A stretch of DNA of 64,000 nucleotides from Auanema rhodensis. Lineage: Eukaryota; Nematoda; Chromadorea; Rhabditida; Rhabditidae. Where the stretch lies: contig OZ059896.1 in the NCBI GenBank assembly GCA_964057225.1, forward strand, positions 4,464,001-4,528,000, written 5' to 3'. This document shows positions 53,801 through 64,000 of this stretch, piece after piece. Below the pieces are notes generated by a model, which was not told the DNA's origin, ran no database searches, and was given only the letters and a program-made list of their open reading frames with translations. Position numbers and translations under genes: made by a program. Numbering within the stretch: the stretch's first letter is position 1; the number at the start of each line of letters is the position of its first letter.

Positions 53801-56800
53801 GTAAATTTCAAAGTCATGGTTACCATGAACCAATATCAATAAAAATTCGTTTTTAGACTAATTTGGACATGGGGAATCTAATTTTGAAAACCGCATCTCT
53901 TTATCTTTCACGTGAAGCGAGTTACATACCAAGTGCACATCACGTGTACACTTAATTAGCATAAATTAAAGTTCACGTAAATTTCAAAGTCATGGTTACC
54001 ATGCACCAATATCAATAAAAATTGGTTTTTAGACTAATATGGACATGGGGAATCTAATTTTGAAAACCGCATCTCTTTATCTTTCACGTGAAGCGAGTTA
54101 CATACCAAGTGCACATCACGTGTACATTTAATTAGCATAAATTAAAGTTCACGTAAATTTCAAAGTCATGGTTACCATGCACCAATATCAATAAAAATTC
54201 GTTTTTAGACTAATTTGGACATGGGGAATCTAATTTTGAAAACCGCATCTCTTTATCTTTCACGTGAAGCGAGTTACATACCGAGTGCACATCACGTGTA
54301 CATTTAATTAGCATAAATTAAAGTTCACGTAAATTTCAAAGTCATGGTTACCATGAACCAATATCAATAAAAATTTGTTTTTAGACTAATATGGACATGG
54401 GGAATCTAATTTTGAAAATCGCATCTCTTTATCTTTCACGTGAAGCGAGTTACATACCAAGTGCACATCACGTGTACATTTAATTAGCATAAATTAAAGT
54501 TCACGTAAATTTCAAAGTCATGGTTACCATGCACCAATATCAATAAAAATTCGTTTTTAGACTAATTTGGACATGGGGAATCTAATTTTGAAAACCGCAT
54601 CTCTTTATCTTTCACGTGAAGCGAGTTACATACCGAGTGCACATCACGTGTACATTTAATTAGCATAAATTAAAGTTCACGTAAATTTCAAAGTCATGGT
54701 TACCATGAACCAATATCAATAAAAATTTGTTTTTAGACTAATATGGACATGGGGAATCTAATTTTGGAAACCGCATCTCTTTATTTTTCACGTGAAGCGA
54801 GTTACATACCAAGTGCACATCACGTGTACATTTAATTAGCATAAATTAAAGTTCACGTAAATTTCAAAGTCATGGTTACCATGCACCAATATCAATAAAA
54901 ATTTGTTTTTAGACTAATATGGACATGGGGAATCTAATTTTGAAAATCGCATCTCTTTATCTTTCACGTGAAGCGAGTTACATACCAAGTGCACATCACG
55001 TGTACATTTAATTAGCATAAATTAAAGTTCACGTAAATTTCAAAGTCATGGTTACCATGAACCAATATCAATAAAAATTTGTTTTTAGACTAATATGGAC
55101 ATGGGGAATCTAATTTTGAAAATCGCATCTCTTTATCTTTCACGTGAAGCGAGTTACATACCAAGTGCACATCACGTGTACACTTAATTAGCATAAATTA
55201 AAGTTCACGTAAATTTCAAAGTCATGGTTACCATGCACCAATATCAATAAAAATTTGTTTTTAGACTAATTTGAACATGGGGAATCTAATTTTGAAAACC
55301 GCATCTCTTTATCTTTCACGTGAAGCGAGTTACATACCAAGTGCACATCACGTGTACATTTAATTAGCATAAATTAAAGTTCACGTAAATTTCAAAGTCA
55401 TGGTTACCATGAACCAATATCAATAAAAATTTGTTTTTAGACTAATATGGACATGGGGAATCTAATTTTGGAAACCGCATCTCTTTATTTTTCACGTGAA
55501 GCGAGTTACATACCAAGTGCACATCACGTGTACACTTAATTAGCATAAATTAATGTTCACGTAAATTTCAAAGTCATGGTTACCATGCACCAATATCAAT
55601 AAAAATTGGTTTTTAGACTAATATGGACATGGGGAATCTAATTTTGAAAACCGCATCTCTTTATCTTTCACGTGAAGCGAGTTACATACCAAGTGCACAT
55701 CACGTGTACATTTAATTAGCATAAATTAAAGTTCACGTAAATTTCAAAGTCATGGTTACCATGCACCAATATCAATAAAAATTCGTTTTTAGACTAATTT
55801 GGACATGGGGAATCTAATTTTGAAAACCGCATCTCTTTATCTTTCACGTGAAGCGAGTTACATACCGAGTGCACATCACGTGTACATTTAATTAGCATAA
55901 ATTAAAGTTCACGTAAATTTCAAAGTCATGGTTACCATGAACCAATATCAATAAAAATTCGTTTTTAGACTAATTTGGACATGGGGAATCTAATTTTGAA
56001 AACCGCATCTCTTTATCTTTCACGTGAAGCGAGTTACATACCAAGTGCACATCACGTGTACACTTAATTAGCATAAATTAAAGTTCACGTAAATTTCAAA
56101 GTCATGGTTACCATGCACCAATATCAATAAAAATTGGTTTTTAGACTAATATGGACATGGGGAATCTAATTTTGAAAACCGCATCTCTTTATCTTTCACG
56201 TGAAGCGAGTTACATACCAAGTGCACATCACGTGTACATTTAATTAGCATAAATTAAAGTTCACGTAAATTTCAAAGTCATGGTTACCATGCACCAATAT
56301 CAATAAAAATTCGTTTTTAGACTAATTTGGACATGGGGAATCTAATTTTGAAAACCGCATCTCTTTATCTTTCACGTGAAGCGAGTTACATACCGAGTGC
56401 ACATCACGTGTACATTTAATTAGCATAAATTAAAGTTCACGTAAATTTCAAAGTCATGGTTACCATGAACCAATATCAATAAAAATTTGTTTTTAGACTA
56501 ATATGGACATGGGGAATCTAATTTTGAAAATCGCATCTCTTTATCTTTCACGTGAAGCGAGTTACATACCAAGTGCACATCACGTGTACACTTAATTAGC
56601 ATAAATTAAAGTTCACGTAAATTTCAAAGTCATGGTTACCATGCACCAATATCAATAAAAATTTGTTTTTAGACTAATTTGAACATGGGGAATCTAATTT
56701 TGAAAACCGCATCTCTTTATCTTTCACGTGAAGCGAGTTACATACCAAGTGCACATCACGTGTACATTTAATTAGCATAAATTAAAGTTCACGTAAATTT

Positions 56801-59468
56801 CAAAGTCATGGTTACCATGAACCAATATCAATAAAAATTTGTTTTTAGACTAATATGGACATGGGGAATCTAATTTTGGAAACCGCATCTCTTTATTTTT
56901 CACGTGAAGCGAGTTACATACCAAGTGCACATCACGTGTACATTTAATTAGCATAAATTAAAGTTCACGTAAATTTCAAAGTCATGGTTACCATGAACCA
57001 ATATCAATAAAAATTCGTTTTTAGACTAATTTGGACATGGGGAATCTAATTTTGAAAACCGCATCTCTTTATCTTTCACGTGAAGCGAGTTACATACCAA
57101 GTGCACATCACGTGTACACTTAATTAGCATAAATTAAAGTTCACGTAAATTTCAAAGTCATGGTTACCATGCACCAATATCAATAAAAATTGGTTTTTAG
57201 ACTAATATGGACATGGGGAATCTAATTTTGAAAACCGCATCTCTTTATCTTTCACGTGAAGCGAGTTACATACCAAGTGCACATCACGTGTACATTTAAT
57301 TAGCATAAATTAAAGTTCACGTAAATTTCAAAGTCATGGTTACCATGCACCAATATCAATAAAAATTCGTTTTTAGACTAATTTGGACATGGGGAATCTA
57401 ATTTTGAAAACCGCATCTCTTTATCTTTCACGTGAAGCGAGTTACATACCGAGTGCACATCACGTGTACATTTAATTAGCATAAATTAAAGTTCACGTAA
57501 ATTTCAAAGTCATGGTTACCATGAACCAATATCAATAAAAATTTGTTTTTAGACTAATATGGACATGGGGAATCTAATTTTGGAAACCGCTTCTCTTTAT
57601 TTTTCACGTGAAGCGAGTTACATACCAAGTGCACATCACGTGTACATTTAATTAGCATAAATTAAAGTTCACGTAAATTTCAAAGTCATGGTTACCATGC
57701 ACCAATATCAATAAAAATTTGTTTTTAGACTAATATGGACATGGGGAATCTAATTTTGAAAATCGCATCTCTTTATCTTTCACGTGAAGCGAGTTACATA
57801 CCAAGTGCACATCACATGTACATTTAATTAGCATAAATTAAAGTTCACGTAAATTTCAAAGTCATGGTTACCATGAACCAATATTAATAAAAATTTGTTT
57901 TTAGACTAATATGGACATGGGGAATCTAATTTTGAAAATCGCATCTCTTTATCTTTCACGTGAAGCGAGTTACATATAAAGTGCACATCACGTGTACATT
58001 TAATTAGCATAAATTGAAGTTCACGTAAATTTCAAAGTCATGGTTACCATGCACCAATATTAATAAAAATTTGTTTTTAGATTAATATGGACATGGGGAA
58101 TCTAATTTTGAAAACCGCATCTCTTTATCTTTCACGTGAAGCGAGTTACATATAAAGTGCACATCACGTGTACATTTAATTAGCATAAATTGAAGTTCAC
58201 GTAAATTTCAAAGTCATGGTTACCATGCACCAATATTAATAAAAATTTGTTTTTAGATTAATATGGACATGGGGAATCTAATTTTGAAAACCGCATCTCT
58301 TTATCTTTCACGTGAAGCGAGTTACATACCAAGTGCACATCACGTGTACATTTAATTAGCATAAATTAAAGTTCACGTAAATTTCAAAGTCATGGTTACC
58401 ATGCACCAATATTAATAAAAATTTGTTTTTAGATTAATATGGACATGGGGAATCTAATTTTGAAAACCGCATCTCTTTATCTTTCACGTGAAGCGAGTTA
58501 CATACCAAGTGCACATCACGTGTACACTTAATTAGCATAAATTAAAGTTCACGTAAATTTCAAAGTCATGGTTACCATGCACCAATATCAATAAAAATTG
58601 GTTTTTAGACTAATATGGACATGGGGAATCTAATTTTGAAAACCGCATCTCTTTATCTTTCACGTGAAGCGAGTTACATACCAAGTGCACATCACGTGTA
58701 CATTTAATTAGCATAAATTAAAGTTCACGTAAATTTCAAAGTCATGGTTACCATGCACCAATATCAATAAAAATTCGTTTTTAGACTAATATGGACATGG
58801 GGAATCTAATTTTGGAAACCGCATCTCTTTATTTTTCACGTGAAGCGAGTTACATACCAAGTGCACATCACGTGTACATTTAATTAGCATAAATTAAAGT
58901 TCACGTAAATTTCAAAGTCATGGTTACCATGCACCAATATCAATAAAAATTTGTTTTTAGACTAATATGGACATGGGGAATCTAATTTTGAAAATCGCAT
59001 CTCTTTATCTTTCACGTGAAGCGAGTTACATATAAAGTGCACATCACGTGTACATTTAATTAGCATAAATTAAAGTTCACGTAAATTTCAAAGTCATGGT
59101 TACCATGCACCAATATTAATAAAAATTTGTTTTTAGATTAATATGGACATGGGGAATCTAATTTTGAAAACCGCATCTCTTTATCTTTCACGTGAAGCGA
59201 GTTACATACCAAGTGCACATCACGTGTACACTTAATTAGCATAAATTAAAGTTCACGTAAATTTCAAAGTCATGGTTACCATGCACCAATATCAATAAAA
59301 ATTGGTTTTTAGACTAATATGGACATGGGGAATCTAATTTTGAAAACCGCATCTCTTTATCTTTCACGTGAAGCGAGTTACATACCAAGTGCACATCACG
59401 TGTACATTTAATTAGCATAAATTAAAGTTCACGTAAATTTCAAAGTCATGGTTACCATGCACCAATAT
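50860..59468 (+). repeat. Large segmental duplication of the array, copy 2
   Basis: Follows copy 1 from a GAAAATCG/ATAAAGTG unit (about 42,770 against 50,870) to about 59,468, where AATTCG here faces a GATTAAT unit in copy 1. It holds four extra units between about 51,480 and 53,400, lacks one unit in the 55,550-57,590 part, and has one single-monomer gain near 58,000-58,200. Confidence 0.8.
57895..58250 (+). repeat. Single-monomer (176-bp) tandem duplication
   Basis: The rare AATTGAAG change is present at 58,015 and again at 58,191, in neighbouring ATAAAGTG units. The matching place in copy 1 of the large duplication (49,391) has it once. The first unit has GAAAATCG and the second GAAAACC, so the exchange point lies between the GAAAA/CC site and ATAAAG of the second unit. 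Confidence 0.8.
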
Positions 59469-60180
59469 CAATAAAAATTCGTTTTTAGACTAATATGGAC
59501 ATGGGGAATCTAATTTTGGAAACCGCATCTCTTTATTTTTCACGTGAAGCGAGTTACATACCAAGTGCACATCACGTGTACATTTAATTAGCATAAATTA
59601 AAGTTCACGTAAATTTCAAAGTCATGGTTACCATGCACCAATATCAATAAAAATTTGTTTTTAGACTAATATGGACATGGGGAATCTAATTTTGAAAATC
59701 GCATCTCTTTATCTTTCACGTGAAGCGAGTTACATACCAAGTGCACATCACGTGTACATTTAATTAGCATAAATTAAAGTTCACGTAAATTTCAAAGTCA
59801 TGGTTACCATGAACCAATATCAATAAAAATTTGTTTTTAGACTAATATGGACATGGGGAATCTAATTTTGGAAACCGCATCTCTTTATTTTTCACGTGAA
59901 GCGAGTTACATACCAAGTGCACATCACGTGTACATTTAATTAGCATAAATTAAAGTTCACGTAAATTTCAAAGTCATGGTTACCATGCACCAATATCAAT
60001 AAAAATTTGTTTTTAGACTAATATGGACATGGGGAATCTAATTTTGAAAATCGCATCTCTTTATCTTTCACGTGAAGCGAGTTACATACCAAGTGCACAT
60101 CACGTGTACATTTAATTAGCATAAATTAAAGTTCACGTAAATTTCAAAGTCATGGTTACCATGAACCAATATCAATAAAA
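58771..60180 (+). repeat. 4-monomer (704-bp) tandem duplication, zone 4
   Basis: A hybrid unit, AATTCG with ATATGG and GGAAACC, occurs at 58,771 and again at 59,475, four units apart, and once in the upstream copy at 49,971. Elsewhere AATTCG is usually followed by ATTTGG. The GAAAATCG unit follows in both. In the first copy it ends in ATAAAG, and in the second in CCAAG. Confidence 0.65.
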
Positions 60181-62279
60181 ATTTGTTTTTAGACTAATAT
60201 GGACATGGGGAATCTAATTTTGAAAATCGCATCTCTTTATCTTTCACGTGAAGCGAGTTACATACCAAGTGCACATCACGTGTACATTTAATTAGCATAA
60301 ATTAAAGTTCACGTAAATTTCAAAGTCATGGTTACCATGAACCAATATCAATAAAAATTTGTTTTTAGACTAATATGGACATGGGGAATCTAATTTTGAA
60401 AATCGCATTTCTTTATCTTTCACGTGAAGCGAGTTACATACCAAGTGCACATCACGTGTACATTTAATTAGCATAAATTAAAGTTCACGTAAATTTCAAA
60501 GTCATGGTTACCATGCACCAATATCAATAAAAATTGGTTTTTAGACTAATATGGACATGGGGAATCTAATTTTGAAAACCGCATCTCTTTATCTTTCACG
60601 TGAAGCGAGTTACATACCAAGTGCACATCACGTGTACATTTAATTAGCATAAATTAAAGTTCACGTAAATTTCAAAGTCATGGTTACCATGCACCAATAT
60701 CAATAAAAATTTGTTTTTAGACTAATATGGACATGGGGAATCTAATTTTGAAAATCGCATCTCTTTATCTTTCACGTGAAGCGAGTTACATACCAAGTGC
60801 ACATCACGTGTACATTTAATTAGCATAAATTAAAGTTCACGTAAATTTCAAAGTCATGGTTACCATGAACCAATATCAATAAAAATTTGTTTTTAGACTA
60901 ATATGGACATGGGGAATCTAATTTTGAAAATCGCATCTCTTTATCTTTCACGTGAAGCGAGTTACATACCAAGTGCACATCACGTGTACATTTAATTAGC
61001 ATAAATTAAAGTTCACGTAAATTTCAAAGTCATGGTTACCATGCACCAATATTAATAAAAATTTGTTTTTAGATTAATATGGACATGGGGAATCTAATTT
61101 TGAAAACCGCATCTCTTTATCTTTCACGTGAAGCGAGTTACATACCAAGTGCACATCACGTGTACACTTAATTAGCATAAATTAAAGTTCACGTAAATTT
61201 CAAAGTCATGGTTACCATGCACCAATATCAATAAAAATTGGTTTTTAGACTAATATGGACATGGGGAATCTAATTTTGAAAACCGCATCTCTTTATCTTT
61301 CACGTGAAGCGAGTTACATACCAAGTGCACATCACGTGTACATTTAATTAGCATAAATTAAAGTTCACGTAAATTTCAAAGTCATGGTTACCATGCACCA
61401 ATATCAATAAAAATTCGTTTTTAGACTAATTTGGACATGGGGAATCTAATTTTGAAAACCGCATCTCTTTATCTTTCACGTGAAGCGAGTTACATACCGA
61501 GTGCACATCACGTGTACATTTAATTAGCATAAATTAAAGTTCACGTAAATTTCAAAGTCATGGTTACCATGAACCAATATCAATAAAAATTTGTTTTTAG
61601 ACTAATATGGACATGGGGAATCTAATTTTAGAAACCGCATCTCTTTATTTTTCACGTGAAGCGAGTTACATACCAAGTGCACATCACGTGTACATTTAAT
61701 TAGCATAAATTAAAGTTCACGTAAATTTCAAAGTCATGGTTACCATGCACCAATATCAATAAAAATTTGTTTTTAGACTAATATGGACATGGAGAATCTA
61801 ATTTTGAAAATCGCATCTCTTTATCTTTCACGTGAAGCGAGTTACATACCAAGTGCACATCACGTGTACATTTAATTAGCATAAATTAAAGTTCACGTAA
61901 ATTTCAAAGTCATGGTTACCATGAACCAATATCAATAAAAATTTGTTTTTAGACTAATATGGACATGGGGAATCTAATTTTGAAAACCGCATCTCTTTAT
62001 CTTTCACGTGAAGCGAGTTACATACCAAGTGCACATCACGTGTACACTTAATTAGCATAAATTAAAGTTCACGTAAATTTCAAAGTCATGGTTACCATGC
62101 ACCAATATCAATAAAAATTGGTTTTTAGACTAATATGGACATGGGGAATCTAATTTTGAAAACCGCATCTCTTTATCTTTCACGTGAAGCGAGTTACATA
62201 CCAAGTGCACATCACGTGTACATTTAATTAGCATAAATTAAAGTTCACGTAAATTTCAAAGTCATGGTTACCATGCACC

Positions 62280-64000
62280 AATATTAATAAAAATTTGTTT
62301 TTAGATTAATATGGACATGGGGAATCTAATTTTGAAAACCGCATCTAATTATCTTTCACGTGAAGCGAGTTACATACCAAGTGCACATCACGTGTACACT
62401 TAATTAGCATAAATTAAAGTTCATGTAAATTTCAAAGTCATGGTTACCATGCACCAATATCAATAAAAATTGGTTTTTAGACTAATATGGACATGGGGAA
62501 TCTAATTTTGAAAACCGCATCTCTTTATCTTTCACGTGAAGCGAGTTACATACCAAGTGCACATCACGTGTACATTTAATTAGCATAAATTAAAGTTCAC
62601 GTAAATTTCAAAGTCATGGTTACCATGCACCAATATCAATAAAAATTTGTTTTTAGACTAATATGGACATGGGGAATCTAATTTTGAAAATCGCATCTCT
62701 TTATCTTTCACGTGAAGCGAGTTACATACCAAGTGCACATCACGTGTACATTTAATTAGCATAAATTAAAGTTCACGTAAATTTCAAAGTCATGGTTACC
62801 ATGAACCAATATCAATAAAAATTTGTTTTTAGACTAATATGGACATGGGGAATCTAATTTTGAAAATCGCATCTCTTTATCTTTCACGTGAAGCGAGTTA
62901 CATATAAAGTGCACATCACGTGTACATTTAATTAGCATAAATTAAAGTTCACGTAAATTTCAAAGTCATGGTTACCATGCACCAATATTAATAAAAATTT
63001 GTTTTTAGATTAATATGGACATGGGGAATCTAATTTTGAAAACCGCATCTCTTTATCTTTCACGTGAAGCGAGTTACATACCAAGTGCACATCACGTGTA
63101 CATTTAATTAGCATAAATTAAAGTTCACGTAAATTTCAAAGTCATGGTTACCATGCACCAATATCAATAAAAATTCGTTTTTAGACTAATTTGGACATGG
63201 GGAATCTAATTTTGAAAACCGCATCTCTTTATCTTTCACGTGAAGCGAGTTACATACCAAGTGCACATCACGTGTACATTTAATTAGCATAAATTAAAGT
63301 TCACGTAAATTTCAAAGTCATGGTTACCATGCACCAATATCAATAAAAATTTGTTTTTAGATTAATATGGACATGGGGAATCTAATTTTGAAAACCGCAT
63401 CTATTTATCTTTCACGTGAAGCGAGTTACATACCAAGTGCACATCACGTGTACACTTAATTAGCATAAATTAAAGTTCATGTAAATTTCAAAGTCATGGT
63501 TACCATGCACCAATATCAATAAAAATTGGTTTTTAGACTAATATGGACATGGGGAATCTAATTTTGAAAACCGCATCTCTTTATCTTTCACGTGAAGCGA
63601 GTTACATACCAAGTGCACATCACGTGTACATTTAATTAGCATAAATTAAAGTTCACGTAAATTTCAAAGTCATGGTTACCATGCACCAATATCAATAAAA
63701 ATTTGTTTTTAGACTAATATGGACATGGGGAATCTAATTTTGAAAATCGCATCTCTTTATCTTTCACGTGAAGCGAGTTACATACCAAGTGCACATCACG
63801 TGTACATTTAATTAGCATAAATTAAAGTTCACGTAAATTTCAAAGTCATGGTTACCATGAACCAATATCAATAAAAATTTGTTTTTAGACTAATATGGAC
63901 ATGGGGAATCTAATTTTGAAAATCGCATCTCTTTATCTTTCACGTGAAGCGAGTTACATATAAAGTGCACATCACGTGTACATTTAATTAGCATAAATTA
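62280..64000 (+). repeat. 6-monomer-offset duplication at the window end
   Basis: Two rare changes recur 1,056 bp apart: C to A in CATCTCTTTATC (62,347 and 63,403), and GTTCATGTAAAT in place of GTTCACGTAAAT (62,422 and 63,478). The earlier copy has a further private T to A at 62,348, giving CATCTAATTATC. The second repeat runs off the window. Confidence 0.75.
63881..64000 (+). repeat. Partial monomer at the window edge
   Basis: The first 120 bases of a GAAAATCG/ATAAAGTG unit. The array evidently continues beyond the window. Confidence 0.95.

Larger units (their letters stand above)
1..64000 (+). repeat. 176-bp tandem satellite DNA array filling the window
   Basis: The whole window is one head-to-tail array of a 176-bp unit. 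Unit starts fall at 1, 177, 353 and so on. The last unit start is 63,881, which with eight single-base deletions equals exactly 363 complete units plus a 120-base partial one. All units I followed have the same orientation, and I found no inserted element, inversion or unique spacer. The array runs off both ends, so its full size is unknown. Strand is given only as the direction in which the monomer is written here. The length and AT-richness fit a centromeric or pericentromeric satellite of a eukaryote; that role is inferred, not shown. No coding capacity is expected: 176 is not a multiple of 3, so a frame changes at each unit and stops close it quickly. Confidence 0.98.
29401..64000 (+). repeat. 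Array zone 4: AATTCG / AATTGG / CCGAG / TATTTTTCACG monomer types
   Basis: The unit boundary AAAATTTG is often replaced by AAAATTGG (first seen near 30,437) or AAAATTCG (first near 31,141). ATACCGAGTG (first near 30,697) and GGAAACC with TATTTTTCACG are common, and ATAAAGTG with GATTAAT units recur. Typical order is AATTCG/ATTTGG/CCGAG, then GGAAACC/TATTTTTCACG, then GAAAATCG. TTAAAC and CCTAG appear only as small islands near 38.2-38.7 and 41.4-41.9 kb, plus a TTAAAC tract at 47.5 kb. Confidence 0.75.

Noticed and set aside
1-64000. CRISPR array
   Set aside because: Direct repeats are 176 bp and contiguous, with no unique spacers and no cas genes.
1-64000. CENP-B box
   Set aside because: The core TTCGnnnnAnnCGGG pattern needs CGGG, which I do not find in the unit on either strand.
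1-64000. Known satellites: human alpha (171 bp), Arabidopsis 178-bp, Brassica 176-bp
   Set aside because: Unit length is close, but I see no sequence resemblance to what I recall of these families. Similar length alone is not evidence.
1-64000. Telomere or subtelomere repeat
   Set aside because: No TTAGGG, TTTAGGG or TTAGG tandem runs. GTTTTTAG is an isolated part of the unit.
1-64000. rRNA, 5S or tRNA gene array
   Set aside because: No conserved rRNA stretches, A/B boxes or cloverleaf were recognised, and the unit is too AT-rich and short for rDNA.
1-64000. Replication origin made of yeast-type consensus sites
   Set aside because: The AT tract at the unit boundary only partly fits the yeast origin consensus, and such matches are expected by chance in AT-rich DNA.

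Overview
The window is one uninterrupted tandem satellite DNA array. There are no genes, RNA genes, transposons or unique sequence that I can support. The repeat unit is 176 bp and AT-rich: the first copy has 56 G+C, about 32%. In the phase where base 1 is the first base of a unit, I count 363 complete head-to-tail monomers followed by a 120-base partial one (63,881-64,000). All monomers I traced are in the same orientation. Only eight length changes were found, each a single-base deletion, so the register is kept almost perfectly for 64 kb.

This kind of DNA points to a eukaryotic chromosome, most likely centromeric or pericentromeric, or a heterochromatic knob, read through by a long-read assembly. 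Nothing bacterial is present. The unit length is in the nucleosome-scale range (about 150-180 bp) common for plant and animal centromere satellites. I do not recognise the monomer as a family I can name, and the sequence alone does not tell me the species or prove centromere function.

The monomer has internal structure. Three TCACGT hexamers lie 32-33 bp apart (monomer positions 60, 92 and 125), and two of them are full CACGTG palindromes. There is a 13-bp dyad (positions 143-155), an AT-rich inverted repeat (103-122) and an A-tract/T-tract across the unit boundary. Variation is concentrated at a limited set of recurring sites, so monomers can be typed and followed along the array.

By monomer type the array falls into four zones: about 1-13,000 (types with ATATGAAC, GGAG, TTCAAG, CACTT); about 13,000-16,900 (transitional); about 16,900-29,400 (TTAAAC and CCTAG types); and about 29,400-64,000 (AATTCG, AATTGG, CCGAG and TATTTTTCACG types). 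On top of this lie many nested tandem duplications of whole numbers of monomers (1, 3, 4, 5, 6, 9, 10, 12, 13, 17, 18, 29 and about 46-50). At several junctions a hybrid monomer marks the crossover. Small islands of one zone's markers inside another (38,190-38,725, 41,357-41,890 and 47,513-47,590) look like in-register copying or gene conversion. The array reads as a record of recent unequal exchange, not as a coding region.
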